Of a DNA stretch of 50,030 nucleotides, positions 1 through 7,420 are shown piece by piece. How positions within the stretch are numbered: the first letter of the stretch is position 1; every line of letters starts with the position of its first letter. Under the pieces are notes generated by a model, which saw only the letters and a program-made list of their open reading frames with translations, ran no database searches and had not been told where the DNA came from. A program made the translations under genes and the position numbers. The DNA lies in NCBI GenBank assembly GCA_938009275.1, contig CALLHY010000004.1:1-50030 (forward strand), in the 5' to 3' direction. Source of the DNA: an uncultured bacterium (GTDB lineage: Bacteria; Cloacimonadota; Cloacimonadia; Cloacimonadales; Cloacimonadaceae).

Positions 1-95
1 GATAACCCATTAACCTGTTAACCTGTTAACCTGTTAACCTGATAACCCATTAACCCTTTGTATAACTTCAACCGTCTAACGCTTAAGGTTCCTCC
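1..95. repeat. GTTAACCT octamer array followed by GTTARRC heptamers
   Basis: Positions 1-56 are a degenerate 8-bp tandem array (unit TTAACCTG, with CCCA variants). It is followed at about 74-87 by two units of a 7-bp family (GTCTAAC, GCTTAAG) and then a pyrimidine-rich tract to about 115. The same order, octamers then heptamers, recurs at 13535-13642. The array is cut by the left edge of the window, so its full length is unknown. No coding potential is seen. Confidence 0.8.
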
Positions 96-166
96 CTCCT
101 CTTTTCCTCTTTGTAAAAAAATCATAGAATACAATCGGGTATTTGTGCATTTCGCGAAAAAATATC

Positions 167-194
167 TTGACACAAACCAGCATTTCGGTAATTA
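167..194 (+). promoter_or_regulatory. Promoter of the sdpRI-like pair
   Basis: TTGACA at 167-172 and TAATTA at 189-194 are separated by 16 nt, a good sigma70-type arrangement. It lies about 33 nt upstream of the GTG start at 227. An autoregulatory operator would be expected nearby because the first gene is an ArsR-type repressor, but no clear palindrome was identified. Confidence 0.55.
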
Positions 195-226
195 GGGAAT
201 TAGTTAAATACCTTAAGGAGGTTACG

Positions 227-505
227 GTGTCCGATTCCTTTTTCAAAGCCATTGCCGACGCCAATCGGCGCAAGATATTGTTGCTGCTAAAAAAGCATCA
301 ATCTCTTACTCCGGGTGAGATTGCCACTCACTTCGAGATTAGCAAGGCAGCGCTTAGTGAACACCTGAAAATCCTGCGCACGGCAGACCTGATTTATGCC
401 AGTAAGCGCGGGCAGTTTATTCATTACACCCTGAACACCTCGGTGTTTGAGGACATTATTAGCTGGATTATGCAAATTACCGATAAAAGTGAGGTTACAA
501 AATGA
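227..505 (+). CDS. ArsR/SdpR-family winged-helix transcriptional repressor
   Basis: A 92-residue winged-helix DNA-binding protein. The opening (DSFFKAIADANRRKILLLL) and the recognition helix region (GEIATHFEISKAALSEHLKIL) are typical of ArsR-family regulators of the SdpR type. No metal-binding CxC motif is present in the recognition helix, which argues against a metal sensor. The GTG at 227 is chosen because AAGGAGG lies at 215-221, 5 nt away. A longer frame back to 143 would run through the promoter. The stop codon overlaps the start of the SdpI-like gene (ATGA), so the two are translationally coupled. In Bacillus subtilis, SdpR represses its own operon and is sequestered by SdpI. A similar membrane-sequestration circuit is inferred here, not shown. 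Confidence 0.85.
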   Translation: MSDSFFKAIADANRRKILLLLKKHQSLTPGEIATHFEISKAALSEHLKILRTADLIYASKRGQFIHYTLNTSVFEDIISWIMQITDKSEVTK

Positions 506-1170
506 AAAGACTATTCAACTTCAAGTGGTCGTTGTTACTTATAGTGGTTCATCTCGCCGCCATGGCATATTTTGCCATTAGCCTTCCTGCCGATGCGCAA
601 GTGCCCATGCACTGGAACATAAACAATGAAATTGATGGCTATTCCGGCAAAACCGGAGCTTTGCTGTTTGGCCTGGGTATGAGCGTAGGGCTGTTCCTGC
701 TGATGTTTCTAATGCCCTGGTACTCACCCTGGTATAAGAAGTATGAAAAGCGGTTTGAGCGCATTATTCCCGGGCTCACCACTGTATTGGTGCTGTTTTT
801 TGCCCTTATCAGCCTGTATTCATTCTATCTGGCAAAGAGCAATGTGGAGCCAAAGGTGCAGTTTATTCTGGTGATAATCGGTTTGCTCTTCATCTTTTTG
901 GGAAACCTGCTGCCCAAAACGCCACGCAACTTCTTTATAGGGGTAAAAACACCCTGGACACTTGCCAACGAAGAGGTTTGGATGCGCACCCACAGGCTGG
1001 CGGGCAAACTATTCGCCATTAGTGGGCTTCTCATGATTATAAAAGGCTTTGTGCTGCCTAACAACTATGCTTTCCAGCAGATTAGCGGTGTGATTGCCTT
1101 TGGTATATTGCTATACCCCCTGCTGCATTCATTTATGTTGTATAAAAAGCTAGGCTCGGAAAAGTACTAA
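502..1170 (+). CDS. SdpI-family integral membrane protein
   Basis: A 222-residue membrane protein. The N-terminal part carries a DUF1648-type region (P-MHWNINNEIDGYSGK, about residues 35-52) and the C-terminal part has the SdpI signature (NFFIGVKTPWTLANEEVWMRTHRL, about 141-165). About six hydrophobic segments are visible. SdpI in Bacillus gives immunity to the SDP toxin and acts as a signal receptor that binds the repressor SdpR. Many bacteria carry sdpRI pairs without a known toxin, and none is seen here. The gene overlaps the upstream ArsR-like gene by 4 nt and is followed by a strong bidirectional terminator at 1193-1222. Its role is probably envelope-stress or peptide resistance, but that is inferred from family and context only. 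Confidence 0.85.
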   Translation: MKRLFNFKWSLLLIVVHLAAMAYFAISLPADAQVPMHWNINNEIDGYSGKTGALLFGLGMSVGLFLLMFLMPWYSPWYKKYEKRFERIIPGLTTVLVLFFALISLYSFYLAKSNVEPKVQFILVIIGLLFIFLGNLLPKTPRNFFIGVKTPWTLANEEVWMRTHRLAGKLFAISGLLMIIKGFVLPNNYAFQQISGVIAFGILLYPLLHSFMLYKKLGSEKY

Positions 1171-1192
1171 TAGCGTTATCTAACAAATAAAA

Positions 1193-1222
1193 AAGCCCAC
1201 TCAAGCTGTCTTGGGTGGGCTT
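1193..1222. terminator. Bidirectional intrinsic terminator
   Basis: A 13-bp stem (AAGCCCACTCAAG with CTTGGGTGGGCTT, one G-U pair) encloses a 4-nt loop. On the minus strand it is followed by a T-rich run (TTTTTTATTT), making it a strong terminator for the convergent DUF899 gene. On the plus strand it closes the sdpRI-like pair with a weaker T tract. Confidence 0.85.
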
Positions 1223-1256
1223 GCTGTTTGCTTTACAAAACAGCCAGAAAAAACTG

Positions 1257-1835
1257 CTATCTATAAGGCTGCCAGTTAGGAGACCAGTCTGGATCAGGAT
1301 TAGGCAAAAGGTCGAACAGATACCAAACGGCACAGAAGTCATCACCAGGGCCAAAGAATGCCTTGCTGACATGGAATATCTTGCCTGTTTCATCTTTGTA
1401 AAGTGTGGAAACCCCAGGATAGTATGAGCCATCCGGCAATTGGAAGCCCAAATCTTTCTTCAGGCTGCACTCGCTGGTGCTAACCATCTGGAAGCTCCAA
1501 CCACGGGTGGAGGCAAAAGCGTCCATAGCTTCCGGACTATCGGGCGTGCTAACCACAAATGCGGCACGGCTTTCCAGATACTGGTGCACACCTATAAATC
1601 CATCTGCCCACAGTGTGCAATATGGGCACGCTTTCCCCATGTTATGCACCAGAATCATCTCGTTTTTGTCCCCAAATAGCTCAGATAGCATTACTTTGTT
1701 CCCTCTTCTATCCAGCAAAGAGTAGTCTGGCAGTTCAAATCTGGGAACAGCACGCTTCAATTCATATAGTTCGGCTTTCCTGGCAATTATCTCTTGTTCC
1801 AGCTCGGATATCTTGCTTAGTAAGTCCTTTTCCAT
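1257..1835 (-). CDS. DUF899-family thioredoxin-fold protein
   Basis: A 192-residue protein with an N-terminal coiled-coil-like segment (residues 1-30), then a thioredoxin-like domain. The redox motif CPYC lies in HNMGKACPYCTLWADGF (about residues 84-100). The late motif with paired aspartates (FFGPGDDFCAVWYLFDLLP) is characteristic of DUF899 proteins, which resemble AhpC/TSA peroxiredoxins without a proven reaction. The enzyme probably handles thiol or peroxide chemistry in the cytosol, as no signal peptide is seen. It is monocistronic, convergent with the sdpRI-like pair and sharing their terminator. The start is supported by a purine-rich AGGAGAAGCG just upstream of ATG. Confidence 0.8.
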   Translation of the reverse strand: MEKDLLSKISELEQEIIARKAELYELKRAVPRFELPDYSLLDRRGNKVMLSELFGDKNEMILVHNMGKACPYCTLWADGFIGVHQYLESRAAFVVSTPDSPEAMDAFASTRGWSFQMVSTSECSLKKDLGFQLPDGSYYPGVSTLYKDETGKIFHVSKAFFGPGDDFCAVWYLFDLLPNPDPDWSPNWQPYR

Positions 1836-1931
1836 CGCTTCTCCTAAATGACCATAGTTTGATTTTACTTATACATTAAGCTGTAAGTGCAATCTTGGCA
1901 ACATGTTTCATGGCTTGCATTCAATTTAAGC

Positions 1932-1974
1932 TTGACAATTATTTCCCCTCCCAAACCGTGCAAAAGACTATAAA
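1932..1974 (+). promoter_or_regulatory. Putative leuS promoter region
   Basis: A perfect TTGACA lies at 1932-1937, preceded by GC as at several other promoters in this window. A TATAAA box is at 1969-1974, but the spacing (31 nt) is too long for one promoter. With a 17-nt spacer the -10 would be the poor ACCGTG at 1955-1960. Either the -10 is very weak or two start sites exist. No T-box or leader-peptide structure is seen in the short leader. Confidence 0.35.
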
Positions 1975-2001
1975 TAAAACACATGAGTGGAGAACAAAAA
2001 A

Positions 2002-4485
2002 ATGGAATACCCCTTTGGCGCAATAGAGCGCAAATGGCAAGAAACCTGGCGTGAGAGACGCATCTTCAGTGCCCCGCAGAATTCGGATAAGCCCAAATAC
2101 TATGTACTTTCTATGTTTCCTTATCCCTCGGGGGTTCTCCATATCGGCCATGCATCAAACTACTCCATTGGCGATGCCATCACCCGCATAAAGCTGATGC
2201 AGGGTTATTGCGTAATGCAGCCCATGGGCTACGACTCTTTCGGAATGCCCGCGGAGAATTATGCCATTTTGCACAATTCACACCCCCGCATCACCACCGA
2301 AGAAAACATCGCCGCCATGCGCGCGCAGTTCGATGGCATGGGCTTTGGGCTGGATTGGGATCGCGAAGTTAGCACCTGTCGCCCCGAATACTACCGCTGG
2401 GGACAGTATATCTTCAAAAAACTATACGAAAAAGGCCTTGTATATCGCAAGAAAAGCTTTCAAAACTGGTGCGAAGAATGCCAGACCGTGCTTGCCAACG
2501 AGCAGGTGGAAGACGGCTCTTGCTGGCGTTGCCACAGCGCAGTAGAGCAAAAAGAACTGGAACAGTGGTATTTTAAAATCACCGACTATGCCGATGAATT
2601 GCTGGATTTTAGCAAGGTGATAGACTGGCCGGAACGCGTTATGACCATGCAGAAAAACTGGATTGGCAAGTCTGAAGGCGCAAAGATAGATTTTTGCCTG
2701 GAGCAGGATGGAACACACATCCCTATCTTCACCACCCGTCCCGACACCATCTATGGCGTTACATTTATGGCTCTGCCACCCGAACACCCTTTGGTGCAGA
2801 AGTGGCTTGCCGAAGAGCCCGATAACCACGAACTGCAGAACTTCTGCCGCAAGGTGATTAATGCCGATAAAATGCTGCGTAGCTCTGCCGACACCATAAA
2901 AGAAGGTGTGTTTAGCGGCAGGTATTGCATAAACCCATTTAACGGCGCAAAGGTGCAGATTTGGATTACGAACTATGTGCTGATGGATTATGGAACAGGC
3001 GCTGTAATGGCGGTTCCTGCCCACGATCAGCGCGATTTTGACTTTGCAACCAAGTATGGCATACCCATGAAGCTGGTAATCCAAAATCCGGAACAAAGCC
3101 TGGTTTTGGACAATATGACGGAAGCCTACACCGAGCCCGGCATAATGGTTCATTCCGATAAGTTCGATGGCATGGACAGCGAACAGGCAAAATCCGCCAT
3201 CACTGGCTGGGCACAGGAAAATGGCTGGGGCGAGCAAACCTTCACCTACCGCCTGCGTGACTGGGGCATCTCCCGTCAACGCTATTGGGGTAACCCCATC
3301 CCGGTGATACACTGCCCAAAATGCGGTGTGGTTCTGGTGCCCGATTCCGACCTTCCCGTTAGGCTGCCGGACAACGTGCAGGTGGGCAGAACCACCAGCA
3401 ACCCCTTGCTGTCCGTTCCCGAGTGGATAAACGTTAAGTGCCCGCAGTGCGGTGAAGATGCCAAACGCGAAACAGACACCATGGATACCTTTGTGGATTC
3501 AAGCTGGTATTTTGCCCGTTATGCCGATCCCAAGAATGAAAGCCTGCCCTTCGATCCTGCCCTGGCAAAGCATTGGCTGCCTGTTGACCAATACATTGGC
3601 GGCATCGAACATGCCTGCATGCACCTGCTGTATGCCCGTTTCTTCCACAAGTTTATGCGCGATTTGGGCTGGATGGAAAGTGACGAACCCTTTGCCCGCC
3701 TGTTAACTCAGGGCATGGTTACCAAAGACGGTGCCAAAATGAGCAAGTCCAAAGGCAACACAGTTGATCCGCAGTACATAATAGACCGCTTTGGAGCAGA
3801 TACCCTGCGCGTATTCCTGATGTTCGCTTCCCCGCCGGAAAAGGATGTGGAATGGAGCGATGATGGCGTTATGGGCTCATTCCGCTTTTTGAACCGCGTA
3901 TGGCGCTTGATTGAAGCCAATAGTGACTTTATTCGCAAAGGCCTGCAAAATGCATCAGAAGGCGATATTTCAGCCGATATAGCCGAATTGCGCTACGATA
4001 CCCACCACGCCATTTCCCGCTGGCACGATGACTGCCTGGAGCGCATGCAATATAACACAGCCATTGCCGCCACTATGGAGCTGCTAAATTCCATAGTTAA
4101 GATAAAGGACACAGCAAGCTTAAACGATGCAGAACTGGCAGTTTATGCCTACGCATGTGCGGCTTTACCCAAGATGCTATATCCCTTCGCTCCGCATATT
4201 GCCGAAGAGCTATGGCAAATTTTGGCACAGCCAAAGCTGTTGCACGAAAGCGGTATGCCAGTCTTTAACCCGCAATACCTGTGCCGTGACACAATAACTT
4301 ACGTGGTTCAGATAAACGGCAAGATTCGCGGCAAGCTGGAAGTGCCAGCCGATATCGACCCTGAAGCCCTGAAAGCCCAGGCTTTGGAAGTGGATAATGT
4401 GAAGCGCAGCTTGGAAGGCATGGCAGTAAAGAAAGTGATAGTTGTGCCCGGCAAGATGGTCTCCATCGCCGTGGCAAAAGCATAG
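2002..4485 (+). CDS. leuS: Leucyl-tRNA synthetase
   Basis: Class I aminoacyl-tRNA synthetase that charges tRNA-Leu; 827 residues, the normal bacterial length. The HIGH motif is at residues 47-50 (PYPSGVLHIGH) and KMSKS at 579-583. Paired cysteines near residues 157-181 (CEEC...CWRC) and near 440-480 (CPKC...CPQC) suggest zinc-knuckle sites in the insert regions. The CP1 editing domain includes the conserved TTRPDTIYGVTF stretch. The C-terminal tail ends with the VQINGKIRGKLEV domain typical of bacterial LeuRS. The ATG at 2002 is preferred over a GTG at 1987 because GGAG at 1989-1992 is then placed 9 nt upstream. The gene is monocistronic and followed by a clear terminator. Confidence 0.97.
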   Translation: MEYPFGAIERKWQETWRERRIFSAPQNSDKPKYYVLSMFPYPSGVLHIGHASNYSIGDAITRIKLMQGYCVMQPMGYDSFGMPAENYAILHNSHPRITTEENIAAMRAQFDGMGFGLDWDREVSTCRPEYYRWGQYIFKKLYEKGLVYRKKSFQNWCEECQTVLANEQVEDGSCWRCHSAVEQKELEQWYFKITDYADELLDFSKVIDWPERVMTMQKNWIGKSEGAKIDFCLEQDGTHIPIFTTRPDTIYGVTFMALPPEHPLVQKWLAEEPDNHELQNFCRKVINADKMLRSSADTIKEGVFSGRYCINPFNGAKVQIWITNYVLMDYGTGAVMAVPAHDQRDFDFATKYGIPMKLVIQNPEQSLVLDNMTEAYTEPGIMVHSDKFDGMDSEQAKSAITGWAQENGWGEQTFTYRLRDWGISRQRYWGNPIPVIHCPKCGVVLVPDSDLPVRLPDNVQVGRTTSNPLLSVPEWINVKCPQCGEDAKRETDTMDTFVDSSWYFARYADPKNESLPFDPALAKHWLPVDQYIGGIEHACMHLLYARFFHKFMRDLGWMESDEPFARLLTQGMVTKDGAKMSKSKGNTVDPQYIIDRFGADTLRVFLMFASPPEKDVEWSDDGVMGSFRFLNRVWRLIEANSDFIRKGLQNASEGDISADIAELRYDTHHAISRWHDDCLERMQYNTAIAATMELLNSIVKIKDTASLNDAELAVYAYACAALPKMLYPFAPHIAEELWQILAQPKLLHESGMPVFNPQYLCRDTITYVVQINGKIRGKLEVPADIDPEALKAQALEVDNVKRSLEGMAVKKVIVVPGKMVSIAVAKA

Positions 4486-4498
4486 TTATCCCAGGTTT

Positions 4499-4546
4499 AG
4501 GCCGCTGTAAATACTTTCCGCTTGACGAAAACAGCGGCCTTAGTTC
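4499..4546 (+). terminator. leuS intrinsic terminator
   Basis: A 10-bp perfect stem (AGGCCGCTGT at 4499-4508, ACAGCGGCCT at 4531-4540) sits 13 nt after the leuS stop codon and is followed by a partly T-rich TAGTTCTTTT. The loop is long (22 nt) and contains TTGACG at 4522-4527, which could double as a -35 box for the tRNA gene just downstream. Confidence 0.7.
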
Positions 4547-4569
4547 TTTTGCACAATAGCAGTGTTTGG

Positions 4570-4646
4570 GGGCCTATAGCTCAGTTTGGTAGAGCTACCG
4601 GCTCATAACCGGTTGGTCGGGGGTTCGACTCCCTCTGGGCCCACCA
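4570..4646 (+). tRNA. tRNA with anticodon CAT (elongator Met, or Ile2)
   Basis: A complete 77-nt cloverleaf with encoded CCA. The acceptor stem pairs GGGCCTA (4570-4576) with TGGGCCC (4636-4642), with A as discriminator. The anticodon stem ACCGG/CCGGT encloses CTCATAA, giving anticodon CAT. The first acceptor pair is G-C and the anticodon stem lacks three consecutive G-C pairs, so this is not the initiator tRNA. Elongator tRNA-Met is the more likely identity. A tRNA-Ile2 that is modified to lysidine at C34 cannot be excluded by eye. Confidence 0.93.
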
Positions 4647-4717
4647 TTCCTTTCCCCCACTCATTTTCTATTTTACATCCCCTTGAAACAGGGTATATTG
4701 TTTTATAGGTGAAAATT

Positions 4718-5662
4718 ATGAAAATCTTAACTATATGCTTAGCGATACTAATTATGGCTTTGCCGCTTGCTGCTACCAAATATGCGGGGGAAATCTTTGC
4801 CATCAGCCCTGGCGTTATATCCACAGCCATGGGCGGAACTGGCTTAACCTATTCCGAATCCTATTCCGCTGCCTGGTGGAATCCCGCCCTCTTGGGCCTA
4901 AAACCCGCTCCCGGACTTGAGATAATGCACTCCCAGCACTTTGAGGGTCTGCTAAATCAGAATCAAATTAGCATCGTGCTTCCCATGCAAAGCCCCACCG
5001 CCATTACCATTAACCACCTTTCTATAAACGATGTAAAGCTTACCAAACTGGAAGACCCCAACGCTCCCATTAGCAATAGCAACCGCCCCTACGTGTGGAA
5101 AACGGTTAGCAATCACGACCTTGTAGCCTATGGAAGCATTGCCCGTCAGCATAGCAACAGCTTTTTTTACGGAATCTCCCCCAAGCTTGCATATCGCAGT
5201 CTTGCCGAAAACAACGGCTATGCCTTTGGCGCGGACTTAGGTGCTTTGTGGCAGTTTAGCGCAAATGGTCGCCTGGGTGCAAACCTGCGTGATTTCTTTT
5301 CCACCCAGGTAATCTGGCAGGATGGTGAATATGAGATTGTTAGCCCCAGTCTCGACCTGGAAGCAGGATACCAAATTGCTCCCTTGGCAAACATACCCAT
5401 CCACCTTGCCCTGCGCAGCGAAATGTATGCCGAAGGGCGCGACGCAACTGTGGAAATGGGCAATCTAAGTGTCGATTTTCATGCCGGACTTGCGGTTCAG
5501 CCTCTGCCCGCCTTGCGAGTCCTTGCCGGATATGATGCCGATACTTTCACCGCCGGCATTGCCCTTGGCTACAAAAGCCTCGGCTTAAACTACGCTTTTC
5601 GCAATAACTCCCCCGACGGCTTAGGCTTTTCCCAGCGCATTTCCGCAAGCTATAAATGGTAA
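4718..5662 (+). CDS. PorV/PorQ-like outer-membrane beta-barrel protein
   Basis: A 314-residue secreted protein with a clear signal peptide (MKILTICLAILIMALPLAA). It continues with the family opening: YAGEIFAISPGVISTAMGG followed by an AWWNPA motif. This opening is shared by PorV, PorQ and the UPF0164 group of outer-membrane barrels. The rest alternates hydrophobic and polar residues and ends in an aromatic-rich beta strand (ISASYKW), as outer-membrane barrels do. In type IX secretion, PorV shuttles cargo to the attachment complex. Three proteins in this window have sorting-domain or PorT-like features that fit. The ATG at 4718 is chosen over GTG 4709 because AGGTGA is at 4707-4712. Its last 7 nt overlap dxr, so the two are co-translated. 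Confidence 0.75.
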   Translation: MKILTICLAILIMALPLAATKYAGEIFAISPGVISTAMGGTGLTYSESYSAAWWNPALLGLKPAPGLEIMHSQHFEGLLNQNQISIVLPMQSPTAITINHLSINDVKLTKLEDPNAPISNSNRPYVWKTVSNHDLVAYGSIARQHSNSFFYGISPKLAYRSLAENNGYAFGADLGALWQFSANGRLGANLRDFFSTQVIWQDGEYEIVSPSLDLEAGYQIAPLANIPIHLALRSEMYAEGRDATVEMGNLSVDFHAGLAVQPLPALRVLAGYDADTFTAGIALGYKSLGLNYAFRNNSPDGLGFSQRISASYKW

Positions 5663-6810
5663 CCAAGCGCATCGCCCTGTTGGGAGCAACCGGCTCCATC
5701 GGCACATCCACGCTTGAGGTAGCGCAGGAACAGGGCATCAGCATCGCCTTTGCCTCTGCACACACAGACCACGCCAAACTGATAGATATAGCCCATAAAC
5801 ACAGCATTCCCTGCCTTGTTTTAACCGGCATCAGCGACACCACCCTCATAGCCAAACTAAGGCAGCAAAATCCCAGCCTGAGCATTTATGCCGGGGAAGC
5901 AGAGCTGCTGAGCTTGCTTTGCGGAGAAGATTATGATATTGCCCTGAATGCCATAACCGGTTCGGCAGGGCTGCGCTCCAGCTTTTGCATAATGCAGCAG
6001 GGCAAAACTCTGGCACTGGCAAACAAAGAATCGCTGGTAATGGCTGGCCACCTGCTAACCAGACTGGTGAAAAACAAGCCCATCCTTCCCGTGGATAGCG
6101 AACACAGCGCAATCTTCCAATGCATAGGCAGGCATCCAAATAGCGAGATAAGGCATCTGCACATCACAGCTTCCGGCGGAGCATTTCGGGATTTGCCATT
6201 AAGCGACTTTGCCAATATAAAGCCCCAAGAAGCACTTAGCCATCCAAACTGGAGCATGGGTGCCAAAGTGACGCTTGATTCCGCCACGATGTTCAACAAA
6301 GCCCTGGAAGTTATAGAAGCACACTGGCTGTTTAACCTACCCTACACACAGATTTCCGCCATCATGCACCCGCAGTCCATCATCCATTCTTTGGTGGAAT
6401 TCATCGACGGTTCATTCCTGGCGCAGCTTAGCACGCCGGACATGAAGCTGCCCATCCTGTATGCCCTTTCCTATCCAGAGCGGGTAGAATCCGAACTGGT
6501 GAAAACCAACCTTAGCAAACTAAAGGATTTGAACTTCCGCGAAATAGAACCCCAACGCTATCCCCTGTTCTATCTTGGGCTGGAAGCAGCCAAAAGCGGA
6601 GGACTGATGCCCACTGTGATGAACGCTGCCGTGGAAGCTGCTTCTGCGCTGTTCCTAAGTGGTCACATAGGCTTCACAGATATCAGCGGATTAGTTAAAA
6701 CAGCCCTTGATAATTTTACCAATATTGCCGAGCCCGATCTGGAGACGATTATACAGACTAATACCGATGTGCAGCAGTGGGTTATAGGGAAGTTAGACGT
6801 TAAGCGTTAG
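5656..6810 (+). CDS. dxr: 1-deoxy-D-xylulose 5-phosphate reductoisomerase
   Basis: Converts DXP to 2-C-methyl-D-erythritol 4-phosphate with NADPH, the committed step of the MEP isoprenoid pathway in the cytosol. The 384-residue length is typical. The NADPH-binding motif GATGSIGTST is at residues 9-18. The metal-binding and substrate stretch PVDSEHSAIFQ is near 147-157, followed by TASGGAFRD and then KVTLDSATMFNKALEVIEAHWLF. Downstream, MHPQSIIHSLVEFIDGS completes the catalytic domain. The ATG overlaps the end of the PorV-like gene. The final codons (LDVKR and the TAG stop) lie inside a 7-bp tandem repeat (6792-6833), so the C-terminus appears to have been rewritten by the repeat. Confidence 0.96.
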   Translation: MVTKRIALLGATGSIGTSTLEVAQEQGISIAFASAHTDHAKLIDIAHKHSIPCLVLTGISDTTLIAKLRQQNPSLSIYAGEAELLSLLCGEDYDIALNAITGSAGLRSSFCIMQQGKTLALANKESLVMAGHLLTRLVKNKPILPVDSEHSAIFQCIGRHPNSEIRHLHITASGGAFRDLPLSDFANIKPQEALSHPNWSMGAKVTLDSATMFNKALEVIEAHWLFNLPYTQISAIMHPQSIIHSLVEFIDGSFLAQLSTPDMKLPILYALSYPERVESELVKTNLSKLKDLNFREIEPQRYPLFYLGLEAAKSGGLMPTVMNAAVEAASALFLSGHIGFTDISGLVKTALDNFTNIAEPDLETIIQTNTDVQQWVIGKLDVKR

Positions 6811-6833
6811 ACGTTAGAAGTTAAACGTTAGAC
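6792..6833. repeat. GTTARRC heptamer array at dxr 3' end
   Basis: Six perfect-length heptamers in tandem: GTTAGAC, GTTAAGC, GTTAGAC, GTTAGAA, GTTAAAC, GTTAGAC. The dxr stop codon (6808-6810) lies inside the third unit. Related arrays follow copA (24198-24232) and hsp20 (13615-13642). Confidence 0.9.
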
Positions 6834-7244
6834 GAACCTCCAGCTTGCCAGCACATTGTTACTCTATTACTCTGTCACTTAATCACACCCCAGAACCCCA
6901 GCACTCCAATACTCCCCACCTACTCGACCCCAACCCTCTATGCCCAGCCCAGGTTTCACTATTCCACTCTTTTACTCTTCCTATTTTCTACGTTTTTGTA
7001 GCTATGGAAAGCTACGTTACTCCAGTACTCCCGTACCCCAGCACATATTACACTCTATACACTTATAAAAGATCACGGCAATTTCACTGCCTCTATAATA
7101 ATGGGGGTGGACAAAAAAGTAGAAAAGTGGACAAGAACGACAGAAATCTTACTATGCTGCAAAAATGGGGTTTTAAAAAGAGGATAAGAGTTTTACGGGT
7201 TAGCAGGTTAGAGTAAGCACGCTAATAGGTTTATTTATTCATGG
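6834..7244. repeat. Dispersed intergenic repeat block, copy 1
   Basis: Non-coding. Pyrimidine-rich text made of short modules such as CCCCAGCACTCCAGTACTCC and CACTCTTTTACTC. The core 6923-7044 is closely repeated at 7688-7786 and more loosely at 49847-49910, and the module types recur in reverse at 38815-38890. The core contains a small hairpin (GTAGCT at 6998-7003 with AGCTAC at 7010-7015). An open frame across 6845-7216 has repeat-like composition, no ribosome binding site and no recognisable domain. Confidence 0.75.
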
Positions 7245-7420
7245 ATGCCCTGTCGTTCACGTGGAGACGGGAACTTCTATCCTTTTATGTACGCTGTAAC
7301 CCATGTATGATTCATAGATGCCCTGTCCTTCCCGGGGAGACGGGAACTTCTATCCTTTTATGTATGCTGTAACCCATGTATGATTCATAGATGCTCTGTC
7401 GTTCCCGTGGAGACGGGAAC
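7245..7420. repeat. 73-bp tandem repeat, 2.4 copies
   Basis: Copies begin at 7245, 7318 and 7391, exactly 73 bp apart; the third is partial. Each carries an inverted repeat of the form GTTCCCGT-GGAG-ACGGGAAC (perfect in copy 3). The same palindromic module appears in reverse at 38909-38936. The intervening sequence is repeated as well, so this is not a CRISPR array. Confidence 0.85.

Noticed and set aside
1932..2001. T-box riboswitch ahead of leuS
   Set aside because: The leader is too short and has no T-box sequence or terminator/antiterminator pair.
2422..3312. Long open frame (296 codons) on the minus strand
   Set aside because: Lies wholly inside leuS, in antisense, with no ribosome binding site and no domain. 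It is a shadow of the codon pattern.
4570..4646. Initiator tRNA-fMet
   Set aside because: The first acceptor pair is G-C and the anticodon stem lacks the three G-C pairs of initiators.
6845..7216. 123-codon open frame after dxr
   Set aside because: Made of C-rich dispersed repeats, no ribosome binding site, and its copy at 7579-7852 is read in different frames.
7245..7420. CRISPR-like array (regular palindromic repeats)
   Set aside because: The intervals between palindromes are themselves repeated, so there are no unique spacers; only 2.4 copies and no cas genes.
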